A stretch of DNA of 64,000 nucleotides from Gorsachius magnificus (Eukaryota > Chordata > Aves > Pelecaniformes > Ardeidae). The notes beneath the pieces were generated by a model. The model saw only the letters and a list, made by a program, of their open reading frames with translations, did no database searches and was not told the DNA's origin. Positions 44,641-56,200 of the stretch are shown here, one piece after another; positions within the stretch are counted from its first letter, which is position 1; every line of letters begins with the position of its first letter. The translations under genes were made by a program, and so were the position numbers. Location: positions 6,184,610 through 6,248,609 of the forward strand of contig CM067095.1 of assembly GCA_034008185.1 (NCBI GenBank). Direction: 5' to 3'.

Positions 44641-47319
44641 TTTTCTTAGGGCTTAGCAAAGAACCAGTAAGTTTGCAGCAGCTCTGATTACAAACACTTG
44701 CTCTTTTCTTTAGCCCCCGATGACTCCGCTATTGGCTTGGTGACAGCGGTTATCCAGTGCCAGTGCTCCAGCAGCACTTGGCTATTCTCCCCAAGGCCGA
44801 GCTGTCCCCAGTGCCTCCTAAGAATAGAGAGGCTGGGCTTTCCTTTGGAGGGGCTGTTTTTGTTGCAGTGTTGGGTGGGGGGGGGGGGAGGAGTTGGGAG
44901 TGGGGGGCCAGGAGCAGGCAGGCGTGGAGGGTCCAACCCCCAGCTCTGAAAGGCTGTAATTGCTCTCCCAGCCTTCTGCAGGGGTTAAGGCCCAGGAGCA
45001 AAGACAAGAGGCTGCTCCAGCTCTGTAAGACCCAGTTGTTGGTAGGAACCCTCCAGTGCAGCTGGAGTCTGCAGCATTGCTGCTGTGTTCTCTTGGTTTG
45101 GTATTTTTCTAACTCGTGCTGCTCATCTGTACTGGTATTGAGCAGCCTCTTCTGAGAGCAGAAGAAAATCTGCGCAGTTGCAGGGGGGAAATGACTTCAA
45201 GAATTCAGGTGAGCGTTGTTCTCACGCTTGCAAGTGTTTAGGAAGAGCCTTTCCTTTCCCTCTCTTTCCCCTTTCTACCCATCCCCGATTCTCATTTCCC
45301 TGCCGTACCTCCCAAGTGAACAGCCTCACACCCCTCTGCCCCAGCCCCGCGGGCCAGGAATGGCCCTTGCAGAGCCAAACCTGCGGCGAGTGCTGGTGCG
45401 TTGACTCTCGGTGCTGTGGAGCAGATACTGGAGGGAGCCGTCAGTGGGAGGTGGGAGCACTGGTGGGCACCTGTGGGTGTGTGGTTGCCCTGAAGAAGGT
45501 GTCTTTGAGCTGGGCGCAAGTCTGGGGGGATTTTTCAGGCTCCTGCTGTGACCTACTGAGAGTTGAAGTGATTTGAAGTCTCTGCAAAGTGTCTGATGTT
45601 GTTTGGATGTGGTGCCTTCATCCTGTCAGTCTTATACCTGCCTGTGAACTGGTAATGGCTGGGAGGCAGGGGATTTTTGTGCCTAGCCTATATTCTCATC
45701 CTCTCAAAGCCAACGGGTTTTTCTGTCGATTCCTACAGGACTGATCTTCATGTTATGGCTGAGCTTTTTTGCGTGGTGTCCCATATTTCTGCTCAGCTTT
45801 TTAGAGCTTCCTTTTCACTAGCAATTTTGGAGCTGAACACATGGATAGGAGGGAGCAAACCCAGTTCTCTGTCTTTAGGGCCCTGCAGTTAACTTTAACC
45901 CTTTCAAAGCAGCCCCCTGCCTGTGTAACGAGTGAAAACGCAGCGTTCGCTTTGTGTTTGCTGTGTTTGGGACCCATCCATGCTGCTCTGGTTGGAAAAG
46001 TAGCCAAAAAGGGCTTACAAATTAATGCACAACACCTCATCACGCTCTTTCCTTTCCCCTTTGCACAGAGGCTTTTGTGAGCCCAGTCCTTTGCAGGCTG
46101 ATGCATTGCAACGTGCGCGAGACCAAATGCAAAGGGCTGTTCCTCTTCGCGTTTGGGCTCTCCTCCATTCCTCCGCTGTGATTTTTTTCATCCCTGTCTC
46201 GTTGGTGTCATTCCTGCCAAGAGCTGGCAAGCGAGACGGCAGTGAGTCAGTGGGAGTGGGAGGCAGCTGGGCTGCGACGTGCTTCCTCCTGAAGTTAGGA
46301 ATCTGCCAGTGCCTCTGCAGGATGGCTCTGAGGTCACCCCTGTGTTTAGCGATGGTGATGATGATAATTTCCCAGGACAGCAGCTGGAAAGGCTCCATGT
46401 GGGTCTGGTGATGCAGGATGTATGAGGAAGGAGCAGGTTGGAGGTGGGGACAGAGGGACGGAGGTGGGGACAGGAGGGACACAGCAAGGTGAGCATGACA
46501 GACGTGCTTCTGGAAAACAAGCATCCCGCTGCAGTGCCACCAGCCCTGAGCATCCTGCGGCCAGCCGGGTTCGTAGGGGTTCTGGTCTCCCAGGAGGGAA
46601 GGGGGCAGATACCCAATATTCCAGCAAAACTTGCCCTGCAGTGAGTCCTTGAGAAATATTAAAAAGTCAGACTGAGACAGAGTTTTAAAAAGTTCAGGCA
46701 GGTGGGGTGGGATTTAGGACGTCTGGGATGGTTTGCTGATTCGGCCCCGGCTTGCCTGGGTGACCTTGGGATAGTTCCCATAGCTGACCCTGGCTGCTGG
46801 CATTACTGAGCTTTGGCTTGAGGCTTCCAAAGCTAAGCATTGGGTTTTTTTTTTTTGATTTGGAGCACAAGTGCATCTATTTTATTAGAAAATAGTACTG
46901 AAGGATGGCAGGGGGAGAGAGCATGAGAGGTTAAGTCTACTCATGGGCCGGATCAGAGTACGATATTTTGTCTCCCACCGTGCCACCAGCTGTATAAGAT
47001 GGAAATGTCAGAAATCCTGCAGCAGGCAATTACGGCCCGACAGCAGGCTGTGTACCGCCTAACCTCGGGCAGTTTGCTCTCGGTTTACATCCTGAAGCAA
47101 GGAGCCTTTCTCCCAAAGCTCTTTGCCTTATGCTTTCTTGTTAAAAGTCTGCTCTGCCTTCATGTCCCCCAGTATGACCCTTGGAAAAGCGCGGGGGACA
47201 GTGGGAAAAGGGGGAGAGCTTAGCAGTGGTGTTATGCTGGCCCCCTGGAGACAAGGGGCTTGCTGTCAGCCCGGAGCGTTCCCCTTACCGTGTCTCACGA
47301 GCATCTTCCTTCTCAAACT
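44641..47319. other. Unique non-coding DNA
   Basis: A G-rich tract (44873-44906) could form a quadruplex. Overlapping frames of up to 169 codons on both strands (for example 46015-46524 minus) have no domain. A T-run lies near 46847-46857. No transposon is recognised. Confidence 0.45.
44873..44906 (+). other. G-quadruplex-prone G tract
   Basis: GGG, then a run of 12 G, then GGG and GGGGGG with short linkers satisfies the G3+N1-7 quadruplex rule. Confidence 0.6.
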
Positions 47320-47680
47320 GTTGCATGTGAGATTTATTTCTCCAGCCTCCACAGTATGCATTAGCTCTGCATTTTTCTGGCTGGAATATCATTTTGCTGC
47401 TTTGTGCCCATACTTTGTAAGCTTCCCCAGGCCTTTTATTTTTATTTTATTTTTCTTTGCAACACTTTTCATTCTGGAACGATCTGAAAATAATTCCTGT
47501 ACCTTTTGCTCTGCGCTCTACTTCCAGCACATTAATAAAAATAATTTAAATTGTGCTAGGCTACAGACAAATCCCTGTAGTGTCCCATGAGCATCTCCCT
47601 TCAAGCTGATGCATTTCTGGTCCTTATTTTACCTTTGTTCATTACGCTTAAGGTAGCATTAAACAGGGATGAAGGTGTGT
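47320..47680. promoter_or_regulatory. CNE-like block N
   Basis: AT-rich, with CAGTATGCATTAGCTCTGC near 47351, a T/A-rich middle (47438-47458), CATTAATAAAAATAATTTAA near 47529 and ACCTTTGTTCATTACGC near 47631. No transposon is recognised. Weak candidate. Confidence 0.28.
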
Positions 47681-48639
47681 GTAGCTGAGCCGAATTGGAA
47701 GCTGATGAGGAATAAAAAATCGCTCTACATTTGTGAAATGAGGAGTGGGGTAAAGTAGCCTGATGTTGTGAGAACACAGCTGTGAGGAGAGGTGGATGGC
47801 TCACGTTAATTTTGATAAGTGCTGAAGGTATCGATCCAGCACAGCTTGGATGCTGTGGTCTTTGGATTGAGAGAATCCCGTCTCTCGATCACTGGCTGTT
47901 TGTCGGTGTGGTCTCTTGGAACCAGCAGCAGATGGTGGCGGTGCGACTGGGGGTGCCGAACCTGTGCCAGAGCAAAGCCTGGGACCCAGCCGCTGCTGGG
48001 GCACCCGCGGCGCGGCCTTGGCAAATCTGTGTGTGCACCCCGGATCCCCCAGTGGTGGGGAGGAGGATGAGTCTTACACCGGTAAAAATTGTTGTTACTG
48101 GGTAGCGTGGAGCGTGTGTGTGCCAGGGCGCAGCCAGTGTACCAGGGGGAGGGTTGGCCGTAATGGCAGGTTCATTAGCAGTTGTCCTTCACCACGGACG
48201 TACTCACTGTATGGTCTACACGGGGCCAAAGTCGAACTTTGCAGATGATTTCCCAGCAGGACTTGTGGCAGAAAGAGCTGTTTCTTAAGTGCCTTGATAG
48301 TGAAAAGCAGAAGCCTGGCTAATTGCCATTAATGCTTGCCCTAGGAATGACTTGGCCAGTGTCCCCGTGACGCTGGTGGGGACCAGCTATCCCCATCACT
48401 CCTAACATCAGCACAACACCAGCACGTGTGTTGCTCGGTGGGTTGGGGGGGGTGTCTCCAGCCTGGAGGGTGACACGTTGCTGGGTCCCCTCCATGCCAC
48501 CCTTCCTTGCCCCTGCTGCCAGCACAAGCTGCGGGCTGCTGTGGCCCTGGGTTTTGCTCGTGAGTGGGGGGGACAGCAGGGAACCGACAAGCCTGTGCCA
48601 CCACGAGACCTGAATGCGAAGAAGTGTGTTTGTCAATCA
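47681..48639. other. Unique non-coding DNA
   Basis: Moderately GC-rich, with a G-run near 48441-48452. No gene is recognised. Frames of up to 110 codons overlap on both strands. Confidence 0.45.
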
Positions 48640-49350
48640 ATGTGTTTTCTTTATTTTTTCAATGTACTTCGCTGAAGAACTATTATACATAATTGGTTAT
48701 GGATTACTGCCCAAACCGCATGCAGATAGCACTTGTCACCTTGGGAATAGCTAATGATACAGAGCAAACCAGCAACAGCATGCTCGGGGTGAAGGGCTCT
48801 ACGCGTGTGTACGTTTTGTCTTCTTTTTGTTTTTTAAACGTGTCTTGGAGAATAGAAATACACGCATGTTTTAAGTAAGCACTTCCTTGCACAGATCTGT
48901 TTTGTTTTAAAACATCAAGTGTGTTCCTTGAGTGAATCAACATTACTGTGCTGCTCTTCTGAGGCACTGCCAGTTATGTTTATTTTCGTAGCTGAAATTA
49001 TTTCCTCAACAGATTCGCTTTTCAAAGGACGCTGCTCTGTGCATATCTTGTTCGAGCCTAAGCTCATCTAGCTACCTTTCTGCTCTTCCAATAGATATCT
49101 TGCAGATAGGGAACAATACTATTGGAAAGCAAGTGCTTATATCCAGGCCACCTTAGCAGTACATCAAAATCCGTATGAAAGAGACTTTAAGCAAATGAAC
49201 TCTCAAATCCTGCGTTTGATTATCTCAGAGAATCCCTGCTGAAATTAATAAGGCAGCATCATGCAAAAGAAGTTCTAGGCTCAATATTACCAAGTATTAA
49301 TTATCGTTATCTCTTTGCTAGCTGATAGCAGTGGTTGAAGCCCTGCAATT
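48640..49350. promoter_or_regulatory. CNE-like block O
   Basis: About 700 bases of AT-rich, repeat-free DNA with few open frames. Words include CAATCAATGTG near 48635, GTTATGTTTATTTTCG near 48973, GTTTGATTATCTCAG near 49214 and GTATTAATTATCGTTATC near 49294. It contains a hairpin with CCAAT-type arms (49082-49130). One of the longer CNE candidates. Confidence 0.37.
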
Positions 49351-50850
49351 TAGCCTTCCACCAGACAGAGAGGTATTGGAACAAAACTAGAAAATAAAGC
49401 TCAATATAAACATATCAGACCTGAAACACAAGCTGTGGTGGTGTGCTGTGGTTCCTTCTCCAAACCGCAGCCTAGCATGCCTCTGCTTTAAGAAACTGGT
49501 TTTAAAACCTTCCATGCCAGAGAGCAAACTTTGCTGCTGCTCCTCTTGTAGAACCTTTTCTGGGACTGCCGAGGGCAAGGAGAGGTCGAGGGGGCAGGCA
49601 AGGGGAAGAGCCGAAGGTGCCTTTTCAAGTCTACCACGTGCTTTCCAAGAAATACAACTCAGTTGACTTTGTACAACAGTGACATCTGGTGATATCCATC
49701 AATATTTACTGTTTCCATCTGTTTTTTAAGAGGGTGGAGTTAGAGTCTGCAGATTCCTCATTACTTGAAAAGTAAGTTAGAGCAAAGCACTTGGGTCTGA
49801 CTCAAGACCAGCCAGGGCTGCTCCTGGCAGCCAATTTGCTCTGCTGGGTTTGGGTATGTGGGTGCTACGGTGTGCTGATGTTTCGTGGGCAGAGGTTGGG
49901 TGTGGAGGGATGTCTCTGGCAGGGAAGGGCGCTGTGCGTGGAGTGGGGCTGGGTGACAAGTTGCCCTGAGCTACTGAGCTGAGAAGAAGGGACATGAATC
50001 CTCATGACTTCTCTCAAGCCCTTCTCGCGTCTCCCGTTAATGCATCCTGATGGGCAGGGACTGCGATCCTTGCTGGAAGTGCGTTATTCCCATTGCAGAC
50101 CTCAAGTTGCTTGGTTAGGCCTTACTTTTATCCAAACTGCTTCAGCCTTTCTAATTGTTAGGGGAAAACTGTTCAGTTAAGGTGGAAAGTGCTCGCTATT
50201 GATGAGAAATATTTTGCTGATCTCTCTGTCAGTGCTCCGAAGTCAAATAGTGAAATATTAGTGGAAGGTCTATAGTTAAAGCCACAGTTTATTCCCTGGG
50301 GGTCCTTCTACCAACAGGGGAGTTGGCACGGGCGGGTCGTCTGCTGACCATGGTCTTCTCATGGTGAAGGAGAGAAGAGGGAGGAGAACCGCCACTTCTG
50401 GTCTCCCTTCTTTTCCCTTCCTGCAGGAGCTGATAATGAACCTTTCCCCTTCCCTTACTGAATACAGCCTCTCCCTGCCTTGCTGCTTAGTTTGCATCTG
50501 GGGATGTGATCTGGGGAAAAAGGGTGCATTTCCACTAAATGGTGCTGGAGGATGTCTGCTGACCTGTCTGTCATCAACTGGAGGTCTATGTGCCATAGAG
50601 TTGTGTGTCTCCTCTTTCTCTCTCCTTCCCCGTATTCATGCAAATCAAAACAATTCAGGAAAAGAGGTTTCTATGGGTTAATTCAAATATGTGGAGTGTT
50701 GGAAAGAAGTCAGGTTATTCCTCCCTTCGAGGGATTGTGAGTGGCTTTAGGCTGAAATCCTGGCAGTGCATCTAGACCACCTCCCAGCACTGGTGCTTAC
50801 GCGAACACTTGGTGCCTGCTGTTATATCTCTTGGGAAAAGAGATAGCTGC
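49351..50850. other. Unique non-coding DNA
   Basis: No gene, RNA or clear transposon. A GACATCTGGTGA stretch near 49682 is a weak CTCF half-match. Frames of up to 106 codons lack domains. Confidence 0.45.
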
Positions 50851-50917
50851 GCTCCCGAGGGCAGGGACCGGGTGCTCTCCTGTACCGCATCCAGCATATA
50901 AATGATGCTTAACAAAG
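50851..50917 (+). repeat. L2/MIR3-like 3' tail relic
   Basis: CTCCCGAGGGCAGGGACCGG, then TGTACCGCATCCAGCATATAAATGATGCTTAACAAA, read in two blocks, resembles the shared 3' end of L2 and MIR3 elements ('GAGGGCAGGGACC...AGCACA...TGCTCAATAAA'). Order and spacing fit; divergence is high. Confidence 0.45.
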
Positions 50918-50959
50918 GCCTAATAAGAAAAATGATGGTTTGAATGTGCAAACATGGGG

Positions 50960-51190
50960 GACAGAGAGAGAGGCCTGTAGTGAGGCTGCGTTCGATGTCT
51001 TTAAGATTAGATATTATAAATGCACAATAAGCAGAGTCAGTGTGATTATTCCGTACCTGTTTCTTTCCAAAGGATGGAATATGAACTAAATCACCCCTCG
51101 GAGAGTAATGGTGAGATAATGTTTCACACCATTAGTCAAATGGTAAAATACCAATGCACTTTTTCTTTTCCCTGGTAACATAAAACTAGA
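50960..51190. promoter_or_regulatory. CNE-like block P
   Basis: TAAGATTAGATATTATAAATG near 51001 (two blocks), GTGATTATTCCGTACC near 51041 and CACACCATTAGTCAAATGG near 51125 in a repeat-free AT-rich setting. Function is inferred. Confidence 0.35.
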
Positions 51191-52789
51191 AATAGCAGTT
51201 GAACAGAAAGGTAACACCTCATATGCTGCCCAAGGAGGCTTCTTTCAGCTCTGGAGACTTTGGTGTAATTGAAAGCTGCAGCCACTCTATGTTTGTTTCC
51301 AGAAAGTCCTGGTTCTCTTAAGGAATTCTGTACCTCTCTGCTACTCTCTCTAGTTTGTGTGTGCCTGATGTGATGCTGTGTGTTACAACTTCACAAAATA
51401 CCAGGTAACATTCCAGAGGAAAAGCTTAGGTTTGGATGTATTAAAAAGCATATAATCCATATAATCCCCACGGTCTCAAGAAGAGGGAGGCAATATATCC
51501 CACAGGTAAAAACCATGGCATGCATCCGAACGGATGGACAAATGGTTTGAGAATCCTGTTGAGAAACCAGAAGTATGCACCATGTTCAACACTCCTTTGG
51601 TTTTCAGAGACAGTTTGTTCAAACTCAGCTTCTAGAATTTGGCAAAACGATTACATCTCTGCTGGTCAGACCACATCGAATAACTCTGTGGTGCCAGATA
51701 AATTTTTCATTTTGAGAAAGCACATGTTCTACCTGTGCTGCTGGGATGGAGAGGGCTGACATGATTTGAGATCATACCTAAACACTTAATGGCAAACCGA
51801 AAGGCAATTTTTTTCCCACTGATTTCAGGGAGACAAGGATTGTAACAACCACGTCCCAGGTTTAGGATGTAAAGGACAGCCAAACGACCCTGACACGTTG
51901 TTTCTATTGAGCTGTGCTGGCCTGCTGGTAAGGTGGGACGCAGGGAGACAGTCTGGGGGGAGTGAACCGGCAGTGGCTGTTGGGAGCAGCAATACTGAAG
52001 TCGGAGGGGCTGCACAGGTACCAGAAGTTCAGGCCCTTGTGGTTCCCTTACTGTTTTATTTCTGAAGTACCAGGAGGACAGGGAGAGCTTTAGAGAAAGT
52101 CTTCAGCAGTATTTAGTAGTGGCTGATCCCTGCTTCTGCAGAAAACTGCAACTTCTCCTGACTGCAGGGTAATGATGAAGAGTATTAAAATAATCAGAAC
52201 AACTTCCCTTTTTTGCAGAGAGAGGCACATATGGCTGGAAAGCAAGTACAGTGAGGGGCAGACTCCCCACAGGGATTCTCCATAGAGACTTTCCTGTGAG
52301 TTTTCTGCAAGGACCAGAAACCTTCAGGCTTGCTTAGGGGAAGATGGGGAGAAAATCAACGCAGCCTCGTTTATATGAAGCCTATCCCGCTGCGTGCTGT
52401 TGAGCATCCCCTCGACCCCGATTTATCTCACTGGTTCCAGCTCAGCTTTTCTGAGCTGGGGTCGAGCTGCTTTGGCAGGGCTGCCCCAAAGAGCTCATAG
52501 CCTCGTGCGCCTGGGCTCCTCTACCAGCTGCAGCAGCAAGGGGCTGTGACTTGTCCTCCACTTGTAACCCTGTACCTGGTTTTCCTCAGGAGCCTCCAGA
52601 AGCTGTTTCTGTTCCTGGGAAGCTGGGCCTGTCCCACAGCCTGTGCCTCCCTGTATTTCATCTCCCTAAACCCACTGCTGTGCTGGAAACCAGAAGTTCC
52701 CTTGCAGTCCCTCAGGGATCCTTATTGACTTTTATGGTCTTTAAAAGACCTCTGCATGGATTTGTAATCATTCTACGTGTACACCGAGC
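51191..52789. other. Unique non-coding DNA
   Basis: No gene or transposon is recognised. The longest frame is 102 codons and has no domain. Confidence 0.45.
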
Positions 52790-53290
52790 AACGCTAACAT
52801 AACTGGTAATTAATTTGTTTTAATTGTTTTTATATAATCCCCGCGAGCGACCTCATGTTTTGTTTTGCATCTGTTATGTTTCTGACTCAAATTTTAATGC
52901 CTTAATGGGAGCGGTGCCAACTGCTGTTACACTGAGCTATGAGCAATCTCCTGGCACACTTCCAGTCCTTTATTGTGGAACTAACTATACAGCACTGTAA
53001 TTTAACTAGCAAAATGTGGCAAATCACTATTATTAATAACAATAAATCTATTTCTGCAGGTTGACAGCATTAAAATAACAAATTACTCTGCAAAGAAAGC
53101 TGGTAATTTTGGGTGCTTTCCACTGCGATCATTGCAGAAGTGTAATATCCATTATTAAGAGCCTTTTGGTGTCTCGCGGAGGAACTGTTTGCACATGACA
53201 ATGCATCATGGTACTTACACTGGGGGAGGGTACAGAGGCCTTGACCATGACTATTTCAGTAATTCATCATTTTAATTTAAATGTTAATGG
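52790..53290. promoter_or_regulatory. CNE-like block Q
   Basis: Starts with TAATTA (52807-52812) and TTTTAATTG. It carries GCGAGCGACCTCATG near 52843, ACTATTATTAATAACAATAA near 53025 and CATGACAATGCATCATGG near 53194. It is AT-rich for 500 bases with no open frame of note and no repeat match, making it one of the strongest enhancer-like stretches here. Conservation is untested. Confidence 0.42.
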
Positions 53291-56200
53291 CAGAATGGGC
53301 CAGGTTAGGGAGAACTGTCTACCTCCCCCCTTCCCATCCCCATTTTTTAATAATCCTGTCTCATCCAGTTAGTCAAATCTTAATGCCCAAGATCTTAATT
53401 TCTCCTCCTCTCTCCCCTTCTCTCCACTCTCAGTTGCTGTCTTTGTTCCTGAATCCAAAGTGCCCTGCAGCATGCGAGGCCCCTGAGGTTTAGCTGAGAG
53501 CTTGATTTGTGCAAGGCTTCAACCATGACAGCAATGCCCACCAGACGCTCGTATTTTTAAAAGAGTTAGCCACTGAACACCTACAGACTGCCATTGGATT
53601 GCAGCAGCCCAGTCATCGCAAAAAGACCAAGCCAAAATCACAGGTTTAAGATTACTTTCAGGCTGAAGTTCCTGGTGGACTTCACATACTGAACCTGGAG
53701 GTTTTCCTGAAGCTCTTGGAGTGATCCACAACCAACCCTACCCAGTCCCCATCAGGGGAAACCTGAGCAGTAACCCCAGTTCTGCATCGCCCTTGTATGA
53801 GACAACCCTAATTTTCTACAGCCTCATTGAAGAAAGCCACATCAGCCCCTTCGCATCGAAGCAGCTGTAACAAGCAGTGATTGCAAGGGGAACGACGCAT
53901 GCGTGCTGGCTCCTCGGGGCGAGGGTGGGGAGATGTGGGCTGTGGGTGGGGAGAGGGAGGTAACTGAGGTTATGGTAGGGAACTGGTGACTGTATGGGAG
54001 TTAGGGCTTGACTGACTTAACTGCTTATTTCCTTTGTTTCCATGATTTGCGTTGGTGGGATAGGCATTCTGGTGAGCTTAAATGGGAGTTTAAATATTAT
54101 GGAAAAGAGAATACTGGAGTATCTGCCTCATAAGTTGCAGGCGCCAAAATGTTCTTGTACAGTCTGTTTGTCCAAGGATTTATAATATGCCCAGAGGTTT
54201 TACTCACTTTCTGGTTGTTATTTCAGGGCAGTCCTTATCCAAACCCACTGCGGGTAATGGAGAGGTGGTTACTGGTCATTGCCTCAGCCCCTTTGCTCAT
54301 TCGTAGGGTGGGCAGAAAGCTTCAAGGTATCACTTAGGAAGGGAGAACGTGCGATGGGAACGTCTGTTGCTGCTGGTTCTGCGAGCTGATGAATGTGTTC
54401 CCTTGCCCCATAAGCTCTCCCAGCCTGAGTGGGTGGGTGTTGGTCTGGACAGGGGTTGGAGGGGAACCGTGCTGGAGACCTGCAGTGTGTCTTTTGCGTC
54501 TGTCATCTGCTGTCAGCTGCTCACTAGGTGATGGTCAAACTCTTCAGCATGGGTCACTGTTAGTAACTCACAGCTCTTTAAAATACAGCCTCGGGAAGAG
54601 CAGCATATGCTTAGAAGAATGTCAAGAAGAAGTGGTGCAAAGTGGCAAAGTCAGAAAGAGTAAATATGTGATGGGGAGGTAACTGGATGGAGAAGACTAG
54701 TAAGGAAATGGAAACTAAAATATCTGTAGGCAATGAAATTTAAAAGACACATGGAAAAGAGAGCTGGTTAATAAAACTAAATAGAAATGTCAGGCACTGG
54801 GAATCAGGGAAGAGACTGTGGTCCAGAACTTGGTCACCACGTGTTTGCCTCTGTACTGATCCCAATGAGTGTGGAGTCAGGGTGCTGGAAAGTCTGTTGG
54901 GTGAGAAGAAGGAGACTGGTAGAGTTTGCTAAATGGTGTTTGAATGGAGCAGTAATGAGTGTGAAGACGGAACTGAGACACCTGCAAATCGATGTGTTGG
55001 TGCAGCTGAAGAAGTTGCCGCGGGGTGGCTTGCAGCGGGCTGCCACGTTCCTGCTTCACTCCCTTCATGAAGCAGAAGTGGCTTAGAGCTGCTACTGCAG
55101 AGGATTGCTAGGGTTTTGATCAGCGGTTTTCTTTATTTTTCTACTTCTAATTTTGCAGGGGAGATTGGGGGGGGGGAGGCTGGGAATCACTTACACTCTT
55201 TGTGCTTGTTAAAGACAGGAGATTCATTTCCTCACCCAGCTGGCTCGCAGCAGGATGGAGCCTGCCCACTTCTACATGGAAACCCACGGCTGCGTCTGGG
55301 TGGTGGCTTGAGAGCTCCCCTTGCAGAGCCCAAGCTCACAAGCTTCTCTTGCGGTCACTCCAAGTGCTTAGTCAGTTCTCTAAGAGATTAAGTATCTCCC
55401 AGGTAGCTGAGTGGACTCTGCAGGGTTTAATCCGTGCCTGTCTGCAGCTAAGGAACCGGCCGTGCCATAAGGAGCTGTTTAGAGAGATGCAGCCCCCTGT
55501 GAGCACCAGTAGTCAAATACGGCTTTGAGCTGTTATCCAGCCTAATCTGCCGATCAGACTGATAATTCAAGCCTAGCGAGTTCGACACCAGCTGCTGCTC
55601 TCCCAGACAAGTGCCTACAGCTCCAAGGGGCGGCAGCGTTGATGGGTTTCTGAAGGGGCTTGTGGGCCTCAATTCTTCTTAAAAAATAATTTTAAAAATC
55701 CTAGTTTATTCCCTGCTATTTTTGTTCTTTGCAATCCTACCCTTTGCTTTCAGCCAAAGATCCTATGGCACTTGACAAACAAGATGAAGGCACTTGACCC
55801 TGCTGAGTGTTTTCATCCTGTTCATTTGCAAAGGAGCCAAATCCTTGGTCCAGCGTGGCAGGGAGTGGTGATGTCCCCAAGCCTTGCTCCACCACTGGAG
55901 CATTTGGTTTGAAGTGTGCTCCAGATTGGTTAGTCTTTGAAGAGTCATGACAATTTTAAGGCATGTGTTTGCACCAAGAGCCTGGTTTTGGTGATTTACT
56001 TGATGTTTTTCTGCTTTCCCTTTTGGTTCCTTCTGGCCTGTCCCTGCCATTCAGAGGCAGCACTAGGATGGGCAGTTGTCTTGGCAGGCAGACTGCTGGG
56101 GGCTGTAAAACCTCCCTTTTTTTAATGAAGTCTGGAAAAGCATCAGGCAGAAGTATGTACGTGAGTAAGCCTATACTGGGAGACCTATTTTTCTTCACCT

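Noticed and set aside
46015..46627. Several overlapping frames of 93-169 codons on both strands
   Set aside because: Mutually exclusive frames in GC-rich DNA with few stop codons. None resembles a known protein.
53895..53904. ACGCATGCGT palindrome as an NRF1 site
   Set aside because: NRF1 needs GCGCATGCGC. This has only the inner core and lies outside any CpG-dense promoter.
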